From positions 1 through 36,764 of the forward strand of contig CAIJED010000105.1 of the NCBI GenBank assembly GCA_903819595.1: a DNA stretch of 36,764 nt, in the 5' to 3' direction. Position numbers and translations under genes: made by a program. Source of the DNA: an uncultured Methanomicrobiales archaeon (GTDB lineage: Archaea; Halobacteriota; Methanomicrobia; Methanomicrobiales; Methanospirillaceae). Shown here in pieces: positions 27,502 through 35,095 of the stretch. Each line of letters starts with the position of its first letter. Position 1 is the stretch's first letter. The notes below the pieces were generated by a model. It saw only the letters and a list, made by a program, of their open reading frames with translations. It was not told where the DNA came from and ran no database searches.

Positions 27502-27732
27502 CCAGAATACCGGGTAACAGGGGGGGAAGGTAAGGGAACCTGTGTGCCAGGCATGGCGGATATATAACAAAAAGGCCTCCATCTGTTTATCCGGAACTGG
27601 AACTTCACCTCAGGATATCCCATGATTTGATGGATGGTGTCAGTGGAATGTCCATTCCGTCACGAATAAAACGGTAGGATGAACGAAAAACAATAGAGAT
27701 AACCGTCGCCAGATGTACCAAAGATAGATCGC
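27502..27732. other. Intergenic region between peptidase and Cache lipoprotein
   Basis: These 231 nt contain no supported gene. A GGGGGGAAGG tract follows the peptidase stop. No clear TATA box or strong hairpin was identified. Confidence 0.3.
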
Positions 27733-29184
27733 ATGAAAACTGATATTCGTGTCTTTCTCGCGTTGTTGATGATGAGCTGCATACTTGCAGCGGGCTGCAT
27801 CCAGCCATCAATTCCGAAACCGGCCATGTCCATTTCCCCGCCGGTGACTAAAACACCCACTACCGCAACGCCGACAACACATTCTCCAGCGATTTCTGAC
27901 AAGTCAGTACCAGTACAGTCGACCCGTGACCAGATCGCGTTTGTCGACAGGGCCCGCGTCTATGCGCAGGAGAATGGGAAAGAGAGAGCTATCGCGGAGT
28001 TTAATGACCCGGTGGGACAATTCTCAGTGAATGGCATGTATATCTTTGCCGGGGGATATGATGGTACGGCCCTTGCTGAGCCGTTCAAGCACGAAATCGT
28101 CGGGAAAAACATCCTGGATATCACCGACCCGTACGGCATTCTATTCATCCGGAGCCTAATCGATACTGCCCGGAAAGGGAAGGGACTGGTCAGTTACGGA
28201 TACCGGAACTCGTCGCTGAACAATACTATTCAGCCCTACCTCTCATATGTAACGAACGTTGACAGCACCTATTATATCGGTGCCAGGCTCCACGAGAACA
28301 CAGGTACAGAATTCCCTGCATCCGCAAGGAATATTGCATCGAAAGATATCACACCGGGAGAACTGGTCACGTTTGTCCATGATGCAGCCGATTATGCAAA
28401 TAAATCCGGGAAGGACAAAGCCCTTGCCGCGTTCAATGATCCGGATGGTCCCTTCACGAACGGCGAAATGTATATCATTGCCTACGATTTCAACGCAACA
28501 AACCTCGCACATCCGTACACCCCGTGGATCAGGGGGCTTTCCCTTGAGCATTATACGGACCAGGACTCTGTTGCCACCATCTCCGAACTGTCATGTATTG
28601 CACGTCTCGGGGGCGGGTTCGCCCACACTACCCAACGGATCCCCTCCGGCGAAAAACAGATCTACGTACCAAAACTCCAGTACGTTCTGCCAATAAACGA
28701 GAGCTGGTGGATTGCTGCGTCCATTCTCAACCCGGATTATACCCAGCTCCGCTCAGGGAACCTTGCCGGAATCAGGGTCAGGAACCAGACTAATGAACAG
28801 CTCTTCGCTCTGGTGAATCGTGCAGTTCAGTACGAACAACAGAACGGGAAAGAAAAAACACTCGACGAGATTTCGAAACCTGATGGCGAATTCGTGAACG
28901 GGGACCTCGCGGTATGGGCAGAAACCTTTGATGGGGTGATTCTTGCGGACCCCTTCAATAAAGACATGGTTGGAAAATCCTTCCTCAATTATACCGATCC
29001 ATATGGCGAGAAGACGACCGTTGTCGGCATAGCGACCATCCGGAACGGGACCGGGTTCACCCACGCAATGTTCCCGGATGCCGCCACCGGGTCGGTCGTA
29101 CACGTTCCAAAACTCATTTACATGAAACCGGTTGATGATACCTGGTGGATTGGCAGTGGGATCTATGGTATCCAGGTCCGGTGA
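27733..29184 (+). CDS. Lipoprotein with three tandem Cache-like domains
   Basis: The 483-residue protein begins with a lipoprotein signal (LAAGC, Cys22) and a Pro/Thr-rich linker to about residue 60. Three repeats follow at about 65-190, 208-345 and 355-483. Each opens with a helix of the type F-V-x-x-A-x-x-Y-A-x-x-x-G-K-x-[KR]-A, then FNDPDGPF-like and MYIxAxDxxG-like segments, and ends with a YVxPVxxxWWIGxxI strand. This is the single-Cache pattern used by sensors to bind small molecules outside the cell. There is no membrane signalling domain, so it may be a binding or co-receptor protein. The kinase homologue at 29591-31726 also has a Cache-type sensor and is convergent with it. Confidence 0.82.
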   Translation: MKTDIRVFLALLMMSCILAAGCIQPSIPKPAMSISPPVTKTPTTATPTTHSPAISDKSVPVQSTRDQIAFVDRARVYAQENGKERAIAEFNDPVGQFSVNGMYIFAGGYDGTALAEPFKHEIVGKNILDITDPYGILFIRSLIDTARKGKGLVSYGYRNSSLNNTIQPYLSYVTNVDSTYYIGARLHENTGTEFPASARNIASKDITPGELVTFVHDAADYANKSGKDKALAAFNDPDGPFTNGEMYIIAYDFNATNLAHPYTPWIRGLSLEHYTDQDSVATISELSCIARLGGGFAHTTQRIPSGEKQIYVPKLQYVLPINESWWIAASILNPDYTQLRSGNLAGIRVRNQTNEQLFALVNRAVQYEQQNGKEKTLDEISKPDGEFVNGDLAVWAETFDGVILADPFNKDMVGKSFLNYTDPYGEKTTVVGIATIRNGTGFTHAMFPDAATGSVVHVPKLIYMKPVDDTWWIGSGIYGIQVR

Positions 29185-29590
29185 GGCAGACACCGGCCTT
29201 CCGGACAATCTCCCCTGATTTCACATCCCTGCACCATCATATTTCCTTTCCAGCCCATCTTTTCTCCCTAACTCGGGGGAACTCGAATAAAACCGGCAGA
29301 CCAGGTTATTTTTCCAGATCTATAGTGGCGGATAAGTGGCAGGTGCGGTGCTGCCGGTAATCCCCGATGGCCGGACTGCGCAACGTGCAATCAAGGGAGG
29401 TCATCATTCTTTTTGGAGGCCATGGGGGGTATCTTCGCACCCCGCTCTACTGACATGGAATTGGAGAATTAATGGCCCGGCAGCTAATTAGATCGGTTCA
29501 CAGTACGGAAATGTAGCATTCGCCTGTGAATGGGATCGTCTATCCTGTTATCAGGAGCCAGCCATCCCTGGTAACCTGATAGAAACCCTT
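29185..29590. other. Convergent intergenic region
   Basis: About 400 nt between the convergent Cache and kinase-homologue genes hold no supported gene. Base composition is mixed. I see no clear hairpin-plus-T terminator, although short T runs (CTTTTTGG near 29409) could end rightward transcription. Confidence 0.35.
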
Positions 29591-31726
29591 TCAATTTTCT
29601 TCCCGGGCCTCATCCCCTGAATTCCGGTACGCTCCATCTGGTACGTTCATCTCGAACCGTGCCCCTTTCCCGGGCTCACCATTCTCATGGATCGCAATGC
29701 CGGTAATATCAAGAATTTCCCGCACAAAAACGAGACTTCGCATCGAGTCGCGGGCACCAAAGTCGCCGCGGACGAAAATCTGTTCCTTCTTCTCACAAGG
29801 GATTCCAATACCATTATCTTCGAAGACGATTATCACCCCGTCAGGAGTGATCCTGTGCCAGACCCGGATCCGGGTGACATGGCCCCCGTGTTTCACTGAG
29901 TTCTCGAAGATACGCTGGCATACCTTTTCCAGCAGGGGATCAGCGAATATCTCAAGATTTTCCATCTCAAGGTGATACTGGACTTCACTGATGGAGATAT
30001 GGGAGAGCCCGAGCAGCATCGCCATCTTGAGGTTCTGCCATTTAGGGGGTTTTACCCCCATATCCTGGTAATCTTTCGAATATTCAAGGACTTCGTTAAT
30101 TAGCCGGGCGGCCTCATCACATTGTTCCAGGGTCACGAGGATCTGGTCCTGCCCGGTCAATTGATTTTTTGCCAGCTCGAGATAGCCACTCAGGATAAAG
30201 ATCTGGCTGGTTAAGTCTTTTCGAGTCAGCTGCGAGAGCACATTGAGTTTCTGGTTCACCCGTCGCAGGGTGTCCTCGGTAAGTTTACGTTGCGTGATGT
30301 CTTCCCCGGACCGGAGGGTCCCGGTAACTCTCTGGTCTTCATCGCGGATGAGGGAAAAATGCCAGGTAACCTGGCGTTCCTCCCCAATTGCCGTAACAAT
30401 GACGTTTTCAACCTGCTCTGGTAGATACGTCGCGTCGGTCATCATCCGGAAAAAAATCTCCCGGCTTTTTTCCCGTAATCGCACGGGCAGGAAGGTATCA
30501 AACCAGTTCTTTCCGAGGATTTCTTCTTCACTTCTGCAGAGCAGTCTACACCCCGCGGGGTTTACCATGATCACCGCCTGGTCAGGACCAATGGCAATGA
30601 CTGCCGTTCCCACGATTTCAAGATAAGTGCGGGTCTTTTCGCGTTCCTTCCGCAGCGCTCGTTCTGACTCGAACATCTCCATGTAGAACATGGTGCTCTC
30701 CTGCCGCCAGATAATGCAGATCCCGGTCCCGATACTAATCAGGAGAATGGAGACAATGATGATCAGGAGGAGGATCTGCTCCTGAATAGGTCCATATGCC
30801 TCCGATTTATCCATTTTGACAACGATGGACCACGGGGTATCCGGGACATCCCGGATCGCGCTGATAACAGGTACACCCCGGTAATCAGAGCCCTTGATTA
30901 TCCCCGCCTCACCATGCACTGCTTTTACCGCCGGATCCTCTGTCAGGTCCAGCGGAACCCGCAAAGTAAGAGCAGAATGATTGCTGAAACGAAGGTCATT
31001 GAGATAGACCAGATCGTTCCCCTCCCGGCGTACGACCAGGGTCTCTGCCGATGTGCGGGGCCCGGGCCATTCACGGATAAACGGGTAGAGATATATTTCG
31101 GGATCGACCTGAAAACAGACGAATCCGAGTGGCTTGCCTTGTTCCTGGTCATTGTATATGGGAACGATGATCGCAAGGTAGATCTTCTGGTCATGGTCAT
31201 CACGATAAAAGTCAAGAATGGTGATATTCCCGGAGACCAGGACCCGGGGTAGTTCCCGGATTACGGGTGTTGCAACCGGGATTTGTGTATCAGGGACTGA
31301 CAGACGGAGCGTGCCTTTTGTATCGATGAGGTACGCCCGGACATACTGGTTGTACTTTAGTTCTTTTTCAAACCAGGCCTTGAGCGCTTCTCTCGTTTCT
31401 GTATCATTCCCATCATTCATTAAGTCCCGAACGCGTGAAGTGAACACGGGATTGTGGAAAAATATCCCGGCATCCCCCATCTGTTCAGTTTTCCAATCGA
31501 CCAGTTCATTTGCTTTCAAATCCGAAATGGCAATCAGCTGGTGATCGATCTCCAGTTTATAATTTTTCTCGTAATTCTGGTAATATACATAACTGCTTGC
31601 GAGGATCAGGACCGCCATAATAATAAAAAACAGGACCAGGAACTTCCGGGTGCGTGGCCCGTTTCTTTGACCAGGTCCATTGCCCGCCATTATACTCCAT
31701 TCCCAGCGGCCGGCACCCTTTTTCAT
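29591..31726 (-). CDS. Membrane sensor histidine kinase homologue, probably a pseudokinase
   Basis: The 711-residue protein has a membrane helix at 29-49, a large extracellular dCache-type sensor (about 50-310), a second helix at 317-340, a PAS domain (about 363-480), a dimerisation region (about 495-550) and an ATPase domain (about 565-697). The dimerisation helix reads LTRKDLTSQ where related Methanomicrobiales kinases have LTRHDI; Lys503 replaces the phosphoacceptor His. In the ATPase domain the N box (Asn609) and G1 (DNGIGIP, 637-643) are intact, but the G2 segment reads RDSMRSLVF instead of a TGLGL-type loop. It probably binds ATP poorly or differently and signals without autophosphorylation. 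Its ATG overlaps the stop of the preceding gene by 4 nt. ATG 31690 is an alternative start. Confidence 0.85.
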   Translation of the reverse strand: MKKGAGRWEWSIMAGNGPGQRNGPRTRKFLVLFFIIMAVLILASSYVYYQNYEKNYKLEIDHQLIAISDLKANELVDWKTEQMGDAGIFFHNPVFTSRVRDLMNDGNDTETREALKAWFEKELKYNQYVRAYLIDTKGTLRLSVPDTQIPVATPVIRELPRVLVSGNITILDFYRDDHDQKIYLAIIVPIYNDQEQGKPLGFVCFQVDPEIYLYPFIREWPGPRTSAETLVVRREGNDLVYLNDLRFSNHSALTLRVPLDLTEDPAVKAVHGEAGIIKGSDYRGVPVISAIRDVPDTPWSIVVKMDKSEAYGPIQEQILLLIIIVSILLISIGTGICIIWRQESTMFYMEMFESERALRKEREKTRTYLEIVGTAVIAIGPDQAVIMVNPAGCRLLCRSEEEILGKNWFDTFLPVRLREKSREIFFRMMTDATYLPEQVENVIVTAIGEERQVTWHFSLIRDEDQRVTGTLRSGEDITQRKLTEDTLRRVNQKLNVLSQLTRKDLTSQIFILSGYLELAKNQLTGQDQILVTLEQCDEAARLINEVLEYSKDYQDMGVKPPKWQNLKMAMLLGLSHISISEVQYHLEMENLEIFADPLLEKVCQRIFENSVKHGGHVTRIRVWHRITPDGVIIVFEDNGIGIPCEKKEQIFVRGDFGARDSMRSLVFVREILDITGIAIHENGEPGKGARFEMNVPDGAYRNSGDEAREEN

Positions 31727-32208
31727 CTATCCTCACAAACAGCGACACAATCTTCTTTGCGTTCCAGGGCTGAGCACCAGTAGGTCATACTATTTCCACG
31801 GTCATGCATGACATTGTCCATCAGGTTGTAACATGCCTTAACGAGATATCGGACCTTGTCAGAAAATCCGCCCAGCTGAAACCCGGTTGCACAATTCTTC
31901 AGAATATGAAGACCGGCATCCTCGTTGAGCACGGCATTCCCTGCCACATTACGTCCTTTTCTCTTCAAGATAAGAACGGATCGGGTATTCGCCGCTACTC
32001 CGGAAAATTTCCGGGACCTGTTCTGGTCCATATCCACCACACGGAGTCTGGGAACGATAGCGTAATAAGACTCTGTGTTCAGATCCATGAGTGCGTCAAA
32101 TTTACATCCGCAGGTAGGAATCGCATCCTCGTTCCATTGGAAGAATTGGATTAATGTATGCTGGCCCTGTCGGTCATTAACCGCGAGAACATGGACGGCA
32201 GGTACCAT
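31723..32208 (-). CDS. Unknown 161-residue protein, coupled to the kinase homologue
   Basis: I do not recognise a family. The protein is soluble and Cys-containing (PTCGCKF near residue 33, further Cys at the C-terminus: YWCSAL, EDCVAVCED). The codons look genuinely coding. The stop codon overlaps the kinase-homologue start in ATGA, the hallmark of translational coupling. A competing plus frame (31804-32154) lacks a ribosome binding site and coupling. The ATG at 32208 has no ribosome binding site, and a TATA-like element lies only about 12 nt upstream, so the start is uncertain. Context suggests a partner or modulator of the kinase homologue, which is an inference. Confidence 0.6.
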   Translation of the reverse strand: MVPAVHVLAVNDRQGQHTLIQFFQWNEDAIPTCGCKFDALMDLNTESYYAIVPRLRVVDMDQNRSRKFSGVAANTRSVLILKRKGRNVAGNAVLNEDAGLHILKNCATGFQLGGFSDKVRYLVKACYNLMDNVMHDRGNSMTYWCSALERKEDCVAVCEDR

Positions 32209-32214
32209 TATAAT

Positions 32215-32226
32215 GTTTTATATGTT
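32215..32226 (-). promoter_or_regulatory. TATA-like element between the 58- and 161-residue genes
   Basis: The minus strand reads CATATAAAACAT here. It would start transcription near 32195, inside the annotated start of the 161-residue gene. Either that gene begins further downstream or the element is not the promoter and transcription comes from before the 58-residue gene. Confidence 0.3.
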
Positions 32227-32258
32227 TCGTAATGATTAAGATTTGGCATTGTACTCAC

Positions 32259-32435
32259 TTATTCCAGCACCCTCCCTCCCTGCATTCGGGCACCATCGGA
32301 AAAGTTAATCGGCACTGGATAAACTACAGGTAACACATAGAACCGGGAAACATCAATGACTGTCGTAACGTTAGGTGGAAATAATGGGATTATTGCCGAT
32401 TCATAACGATCAGCCCCATGATAACGCCTTATCAT
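32259..32435 (-). CDS. Small 58-residue ORF with perfect ribosome binding site
   Basis: The frame starts at ATG 32435 directly after AGGTGATAAA, an almost ideal archaeal Shine-Dalgarno site with 3-nt spacing. The product begins MIRRYHGADRYESAI and contains a hydrophobic, Pro-rich middle part (SRFYVLPVVYPVPINF); it ends QGGRVLE. No family is recognised. Codons look coding. It lies 50 nt upstream of the 161-residue gene on the same strand, so a three-gene unit with the kinase homologue is possible. It could also be the tail of a decayed gene. Confidence 0.45.
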   Translation of the reverse strand: MIRRYHGADRYESAIIPLFPPNVTTVIDVSRFYVLPVVYPVPINFSDGARMQGGRVLE

Positions 32436-32646
32436 TTTATCACCTGTGACACCCGCATTTTTCCTGAAAGCCCGATGCATCATTGCAGATCCCGGAAAAG
32501 CGGGGAATGCATGGGATTATCAACGGGTGCCGGCTCCTCATGGCGTGAATTTCACGTAATCCCTCCCGGCACAGATCCAACCGCTACAACAGATGATGCC
32601 CGGTCACGTGGCAGTGACCTTGAGTGGTTTTCAAAAAATATGTGTT
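32436..32646. other. Intergenic region downstream of the GH26-like gene
   Basis: These 211 nt lie between two minus-strand genes. No gene or strong hairpin was found. It may carry the promoter for the 58-residue gene, but no convincing TATA box is visible. Confidence 0.3.
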
Positions 32647-34506
32647 TCAGACACCAATTGCCGCAAGGTTACCCGGGCTCCTCATAAAGAGCCAGTAACC
32701 CCGGGTCGGGTATAATAGTGTGGATTCACCGGGATCACCATTGAAGATAGTCGGTTCATAACTCTGGGTCAAGGCATTGAATCCTATTGAATGTACCCAG
32801 TCAGGTTGGACTGCAAGGAATGTATTCCGGGCTGACGCCGGGTTTAAACCGGTAAACCCTATCGTATTCCAACCTTCCGGCAGGCTCCGGGATGGCGGGA
32901 TAACCATCGGATTCGTATTGTCAAAGGTCAGATTGATATCTGCACCTGAAACGGAATAGATCCAAATACCATACAGCGGTTGTATCGGTGTAGTGGCGAG
33001 AACCATCGCCCAACCTGGCGGGCTTCGTGACCCGTCCCACATGAAGGCAGAATGGCCCCCCATATTTACTGGACTAAATATCATGCCGGTATTGGACCCG
33101 GTTGCGAGTCTTTTGGGTGTTGAAACCAGGTTCCAACCCGGTGAGAGGGTGATCCGATCAGGTGTCGGTGGAGGGCTGGAGATGAATGAAGCCGGTGAGG
33201 AGATAAAATATGGGTCTCTGACCGCATCAGGATAGATTGAGAGCATTTTCTTCTGTTTTGAGGGATCAGATGCAGAGTAAATCACCCCCGGCTCATCCTT
33301 TCCATTATCAATGTACTGCCCGTCGGGAATGAGGAAATTCTTGTTGACAAGAGTTGGATCATTTCCGCTTTTTCCCTCTTTCTTGATCACATTGAACCAG
33401 ACAATCCCCTTGATATCAGGATAGAGGGACGAGAGTGACCCGGGGTTATATACCTCTGTAACGTGGGAAACTTTAAGCGATTCCTCCCGGCCAGAATCCC
33501 CCTGTCCGTCACTGCTCGTCTCGGTGAAGATGAACGGATGGTTTCTCTCCTTCGCGTAATAATCGTAAAACCCTTTGATACTGGAAAGAGTAGTGGGGCC
33601 CCCTGGCCAGGAATACCAGGTCATGCCCACCCAGTCGACTGAATCTGAAGGGAGCGGTTCAAGGTTGTCATTATTTCCAGGCCAGTAGACTTTCCGGTCG
33701 TCCTTTGCCTGTGCAATATTTCCTGCCCAGACGACCTGGACATTATCGCCGCCGTTCTGGTGAACGAGAACGTACGCATCCCGGAACCACTGCCGGAATG
33801 CTTTTTTCGCCGGGCTGTCCACATTGTCATTTACTTCAGGATTTACTTCGTTGTACGTATTGAACTCCGGGGCAAGCCAGATGAGAATTGTCGCACCTTT
33901 TCCCGAACCGTCCTTGTTCCGGTCTGATACATCTTTTAATTTTGTCGCAAGGTCAGTAAGAATTTCTCTTCCTGTTTTCCCATCAGGGTAGATATCGGAC
34001 AACGAAAGGGGATGTCCGTTGTAGGGTGCGAGTGCTATCATCGGGACTCCACCCTGGTTGATGACTTTTTCAGCCCAGATATCCGGCCCTGGGGATGCGG
34101 TATAGAGTTTTTTCCCATAATTGTTGTCCGGGTAGTAGTTCATCAGGTAATACCGGGAAAATATCACCTGTTTTGCACCGGACCCGGGAGTTATCGCATC
34201 TGTTGATGCTCGGAATGATAAAATCCCGGTATCGATAGAATCAATACCACCGGACACCGTTTCTCCGTATGACTCCGGATGGTCCATGACCTGTGTCTCA
34301 TAGAGATGACCGTCCTGGTTGCTGTTCTTAAAGTTATTCGGACCGAGTGTCCCTGTATTCCCACCGAGGTACACACCCACGTAGGTCCCATTCCCTGAAA
34401 GAAGACCTTCATTGACCGTGGGGATGTGAACTGCCGCGAGTGGCTGGACCAACAGACAGATTCCTAAAATAATTCCAGATACAATTATGAGTCTCGTAGG
34501 TTCCAT
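32647..34506 (-). CDS. Secreted GH26-like glycoside hydrolase with C-terminal surface domains
   Basis: The 619-residue exported protein has a signal peptide (about 1-25). A TIM-barrel-like catalytic part covers about 40-400, with ILIWLAPEFNTYNE (Glu214) and HPFIFTETSSDG (Glu329) as the probable acid/base and nucleophile, spaced as in GH26 and related clan GH-A enzymes. DWVGMTWYSW lies between them. A linker (SSPPPTP) leads to two related C-terminal repeats starting SPGWNLVSTPK (about 455) and PEGWNTIGFTG (about 543), a pattern seen in archaeal surface proteins. Likely role: cutting or remodelling an extracellular or envelope polysaccharide. A TATA-like element lies about 30 nt upstream. GH26 is the best guess, not certain. 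Confidence 0.75.
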   Translation of the reverse strand: MEPTRLIIVSGIILGICLLVQPLAAVHIPTVNEGLLSGNGTYVGVYLGGNTGTLGPNNFKNSNQDGHLYETQVMDHPESYGETVSGGIDSIDTGILSFRASTDAITPGSGAKQVIFSRYYLMNYYPDNNYGKKLYTASPGPDIWAEKVINQGGVPMIALAPYNGHPLSLSDIYPDGKTGREILTDLATKLKDVSDRNKDGSGKGATILIWLAPEFNTYNEVNPEVNDNVDSPAKKAFRQWFRDAYVLVHQNGGDNVQVVWAGNIAQAKDDRKVYWPGNNDNLEPLPSDSVDWVGMTWYSWPGGPTTLSSIKGFYDYYAKERNHPFIFTETSSDGQGDSGREESLKVSHVTEVYNPGSLSSLYPDIKGIVWFNVIKKEGKSGNDPTLVNKNFLIPDGQYIDNGKDEPGVIYSASDPSKQKKMLSIYPDAVRDPYFISSPASFISSPPPTPDRITLSPGWNLVSTPKRLATGSNTGMIFSPVNMGGHSAFMWDGSRSPPGWAMVLATTPIQPLYGIWIYSVSGADINLTFDNTNPMVIPPSRSLPEGWNTIGFTGLNPASARNTFLAVQPDWVHSIGFNALTQSYEPTIFNGDPGESTLLYPTRGYWLFMRSPGNLAAIGV

Positions 34507-34533
34507 GATTGTTTCCCCTGATACAATTCAGAC

Positions 34534-34543
34534 ATTTTTTTAT
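34534..34543 (-). promoter_or_regulatory. TATA box of the GH26-like gene
   Basis: The minus strand reads GATAAAAAAATG about 28-37 nt before the ATG at 34506, implying a very short leader. A GGGGAAAC sequence before the ATG could serve as a weak ribosome binding site. Confidence 0.4.
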
Positions 34544-35052
34544 CCGGGCCAGACCCGGGACCTTACCATATCGGCACTGATCTGAATTTGTGTCGCTTTT
34601 CCCAGATTAACCAGTAATTTTACCTTTAATCTGACACCATAAAAAATCTACGGGTGCTGGGGAAGGACCTTTCAGAATTTACAACAACCGACATGAAGTT
34701 TTTACTTGTACGGAGAAAAATTGGAATGGGTCGTTCATTGCCATCCATTTTACGATTCCTGCGTAGTGGTGAACGAATAGGACCAGGGAATTCCAGAGCA
34801 TTCTGGTCCAGGGGGTCATATCCGGAATTCCGGCCTGGCCATAGACCGGGTCACTCATGTTAATTGGCGATGTGGTCCAGGTAACTCTGTATCAAATTGC
34901 CGACATTCCTTCTTTTTACCTGGCCGGAACTATCCCGGTAGGGTACCGGAAACACCAGGGAATAACTCTTTTACGCCCGGTTTGCAGAGGAACCGGGGCG
35001 GATATCCGCCGGTCCTGCATCACTCCATTATGACCAAATACAATCATCACAC

Positions 35053-35060
35053 TATATAGA
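35053..35060 (+). promoter_or_regulatory. TATA box of the DNA methyltransferase gene
   Basis: TATATAGA is centred about 40 nt before the ATG at 35096, predicting a leader of about 15 nt. No clear ribosome binding site precedes the ATG (CCTGGATAATCTATG). Confidence 0.45.
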
Positions 35061-35095
35061 ATAACGGTTTTGCTAAAACCTAACCTGGATAATCT

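Larger units (their letters stand above)
34507..35095. other. Divergent intergenic region before the methyltransferase
   Basis: About 590 nt without a supported gene. A plus frame at 34654-34863 (69 codons) has shadow-like composition rich in Arg, Gly and Ser. The two ends carry the TATA boxes of the flanking divergent genes. No repeat of note was found. Confidence 0.4.

Noticed and set aside
31804-32154. 116-codon plus frame opposite the 161-residue gene
   Set aside because: The minus frame has better codon pattern and an ATGA coupling with the next gene; the plus frame has no start signal.
34654-34863. 69-codon plus frame between the GH26-like and methyltransferase genes
   Set aside because: Arg/Gly/Ser-rich shadow-like composition and no initiation signal.
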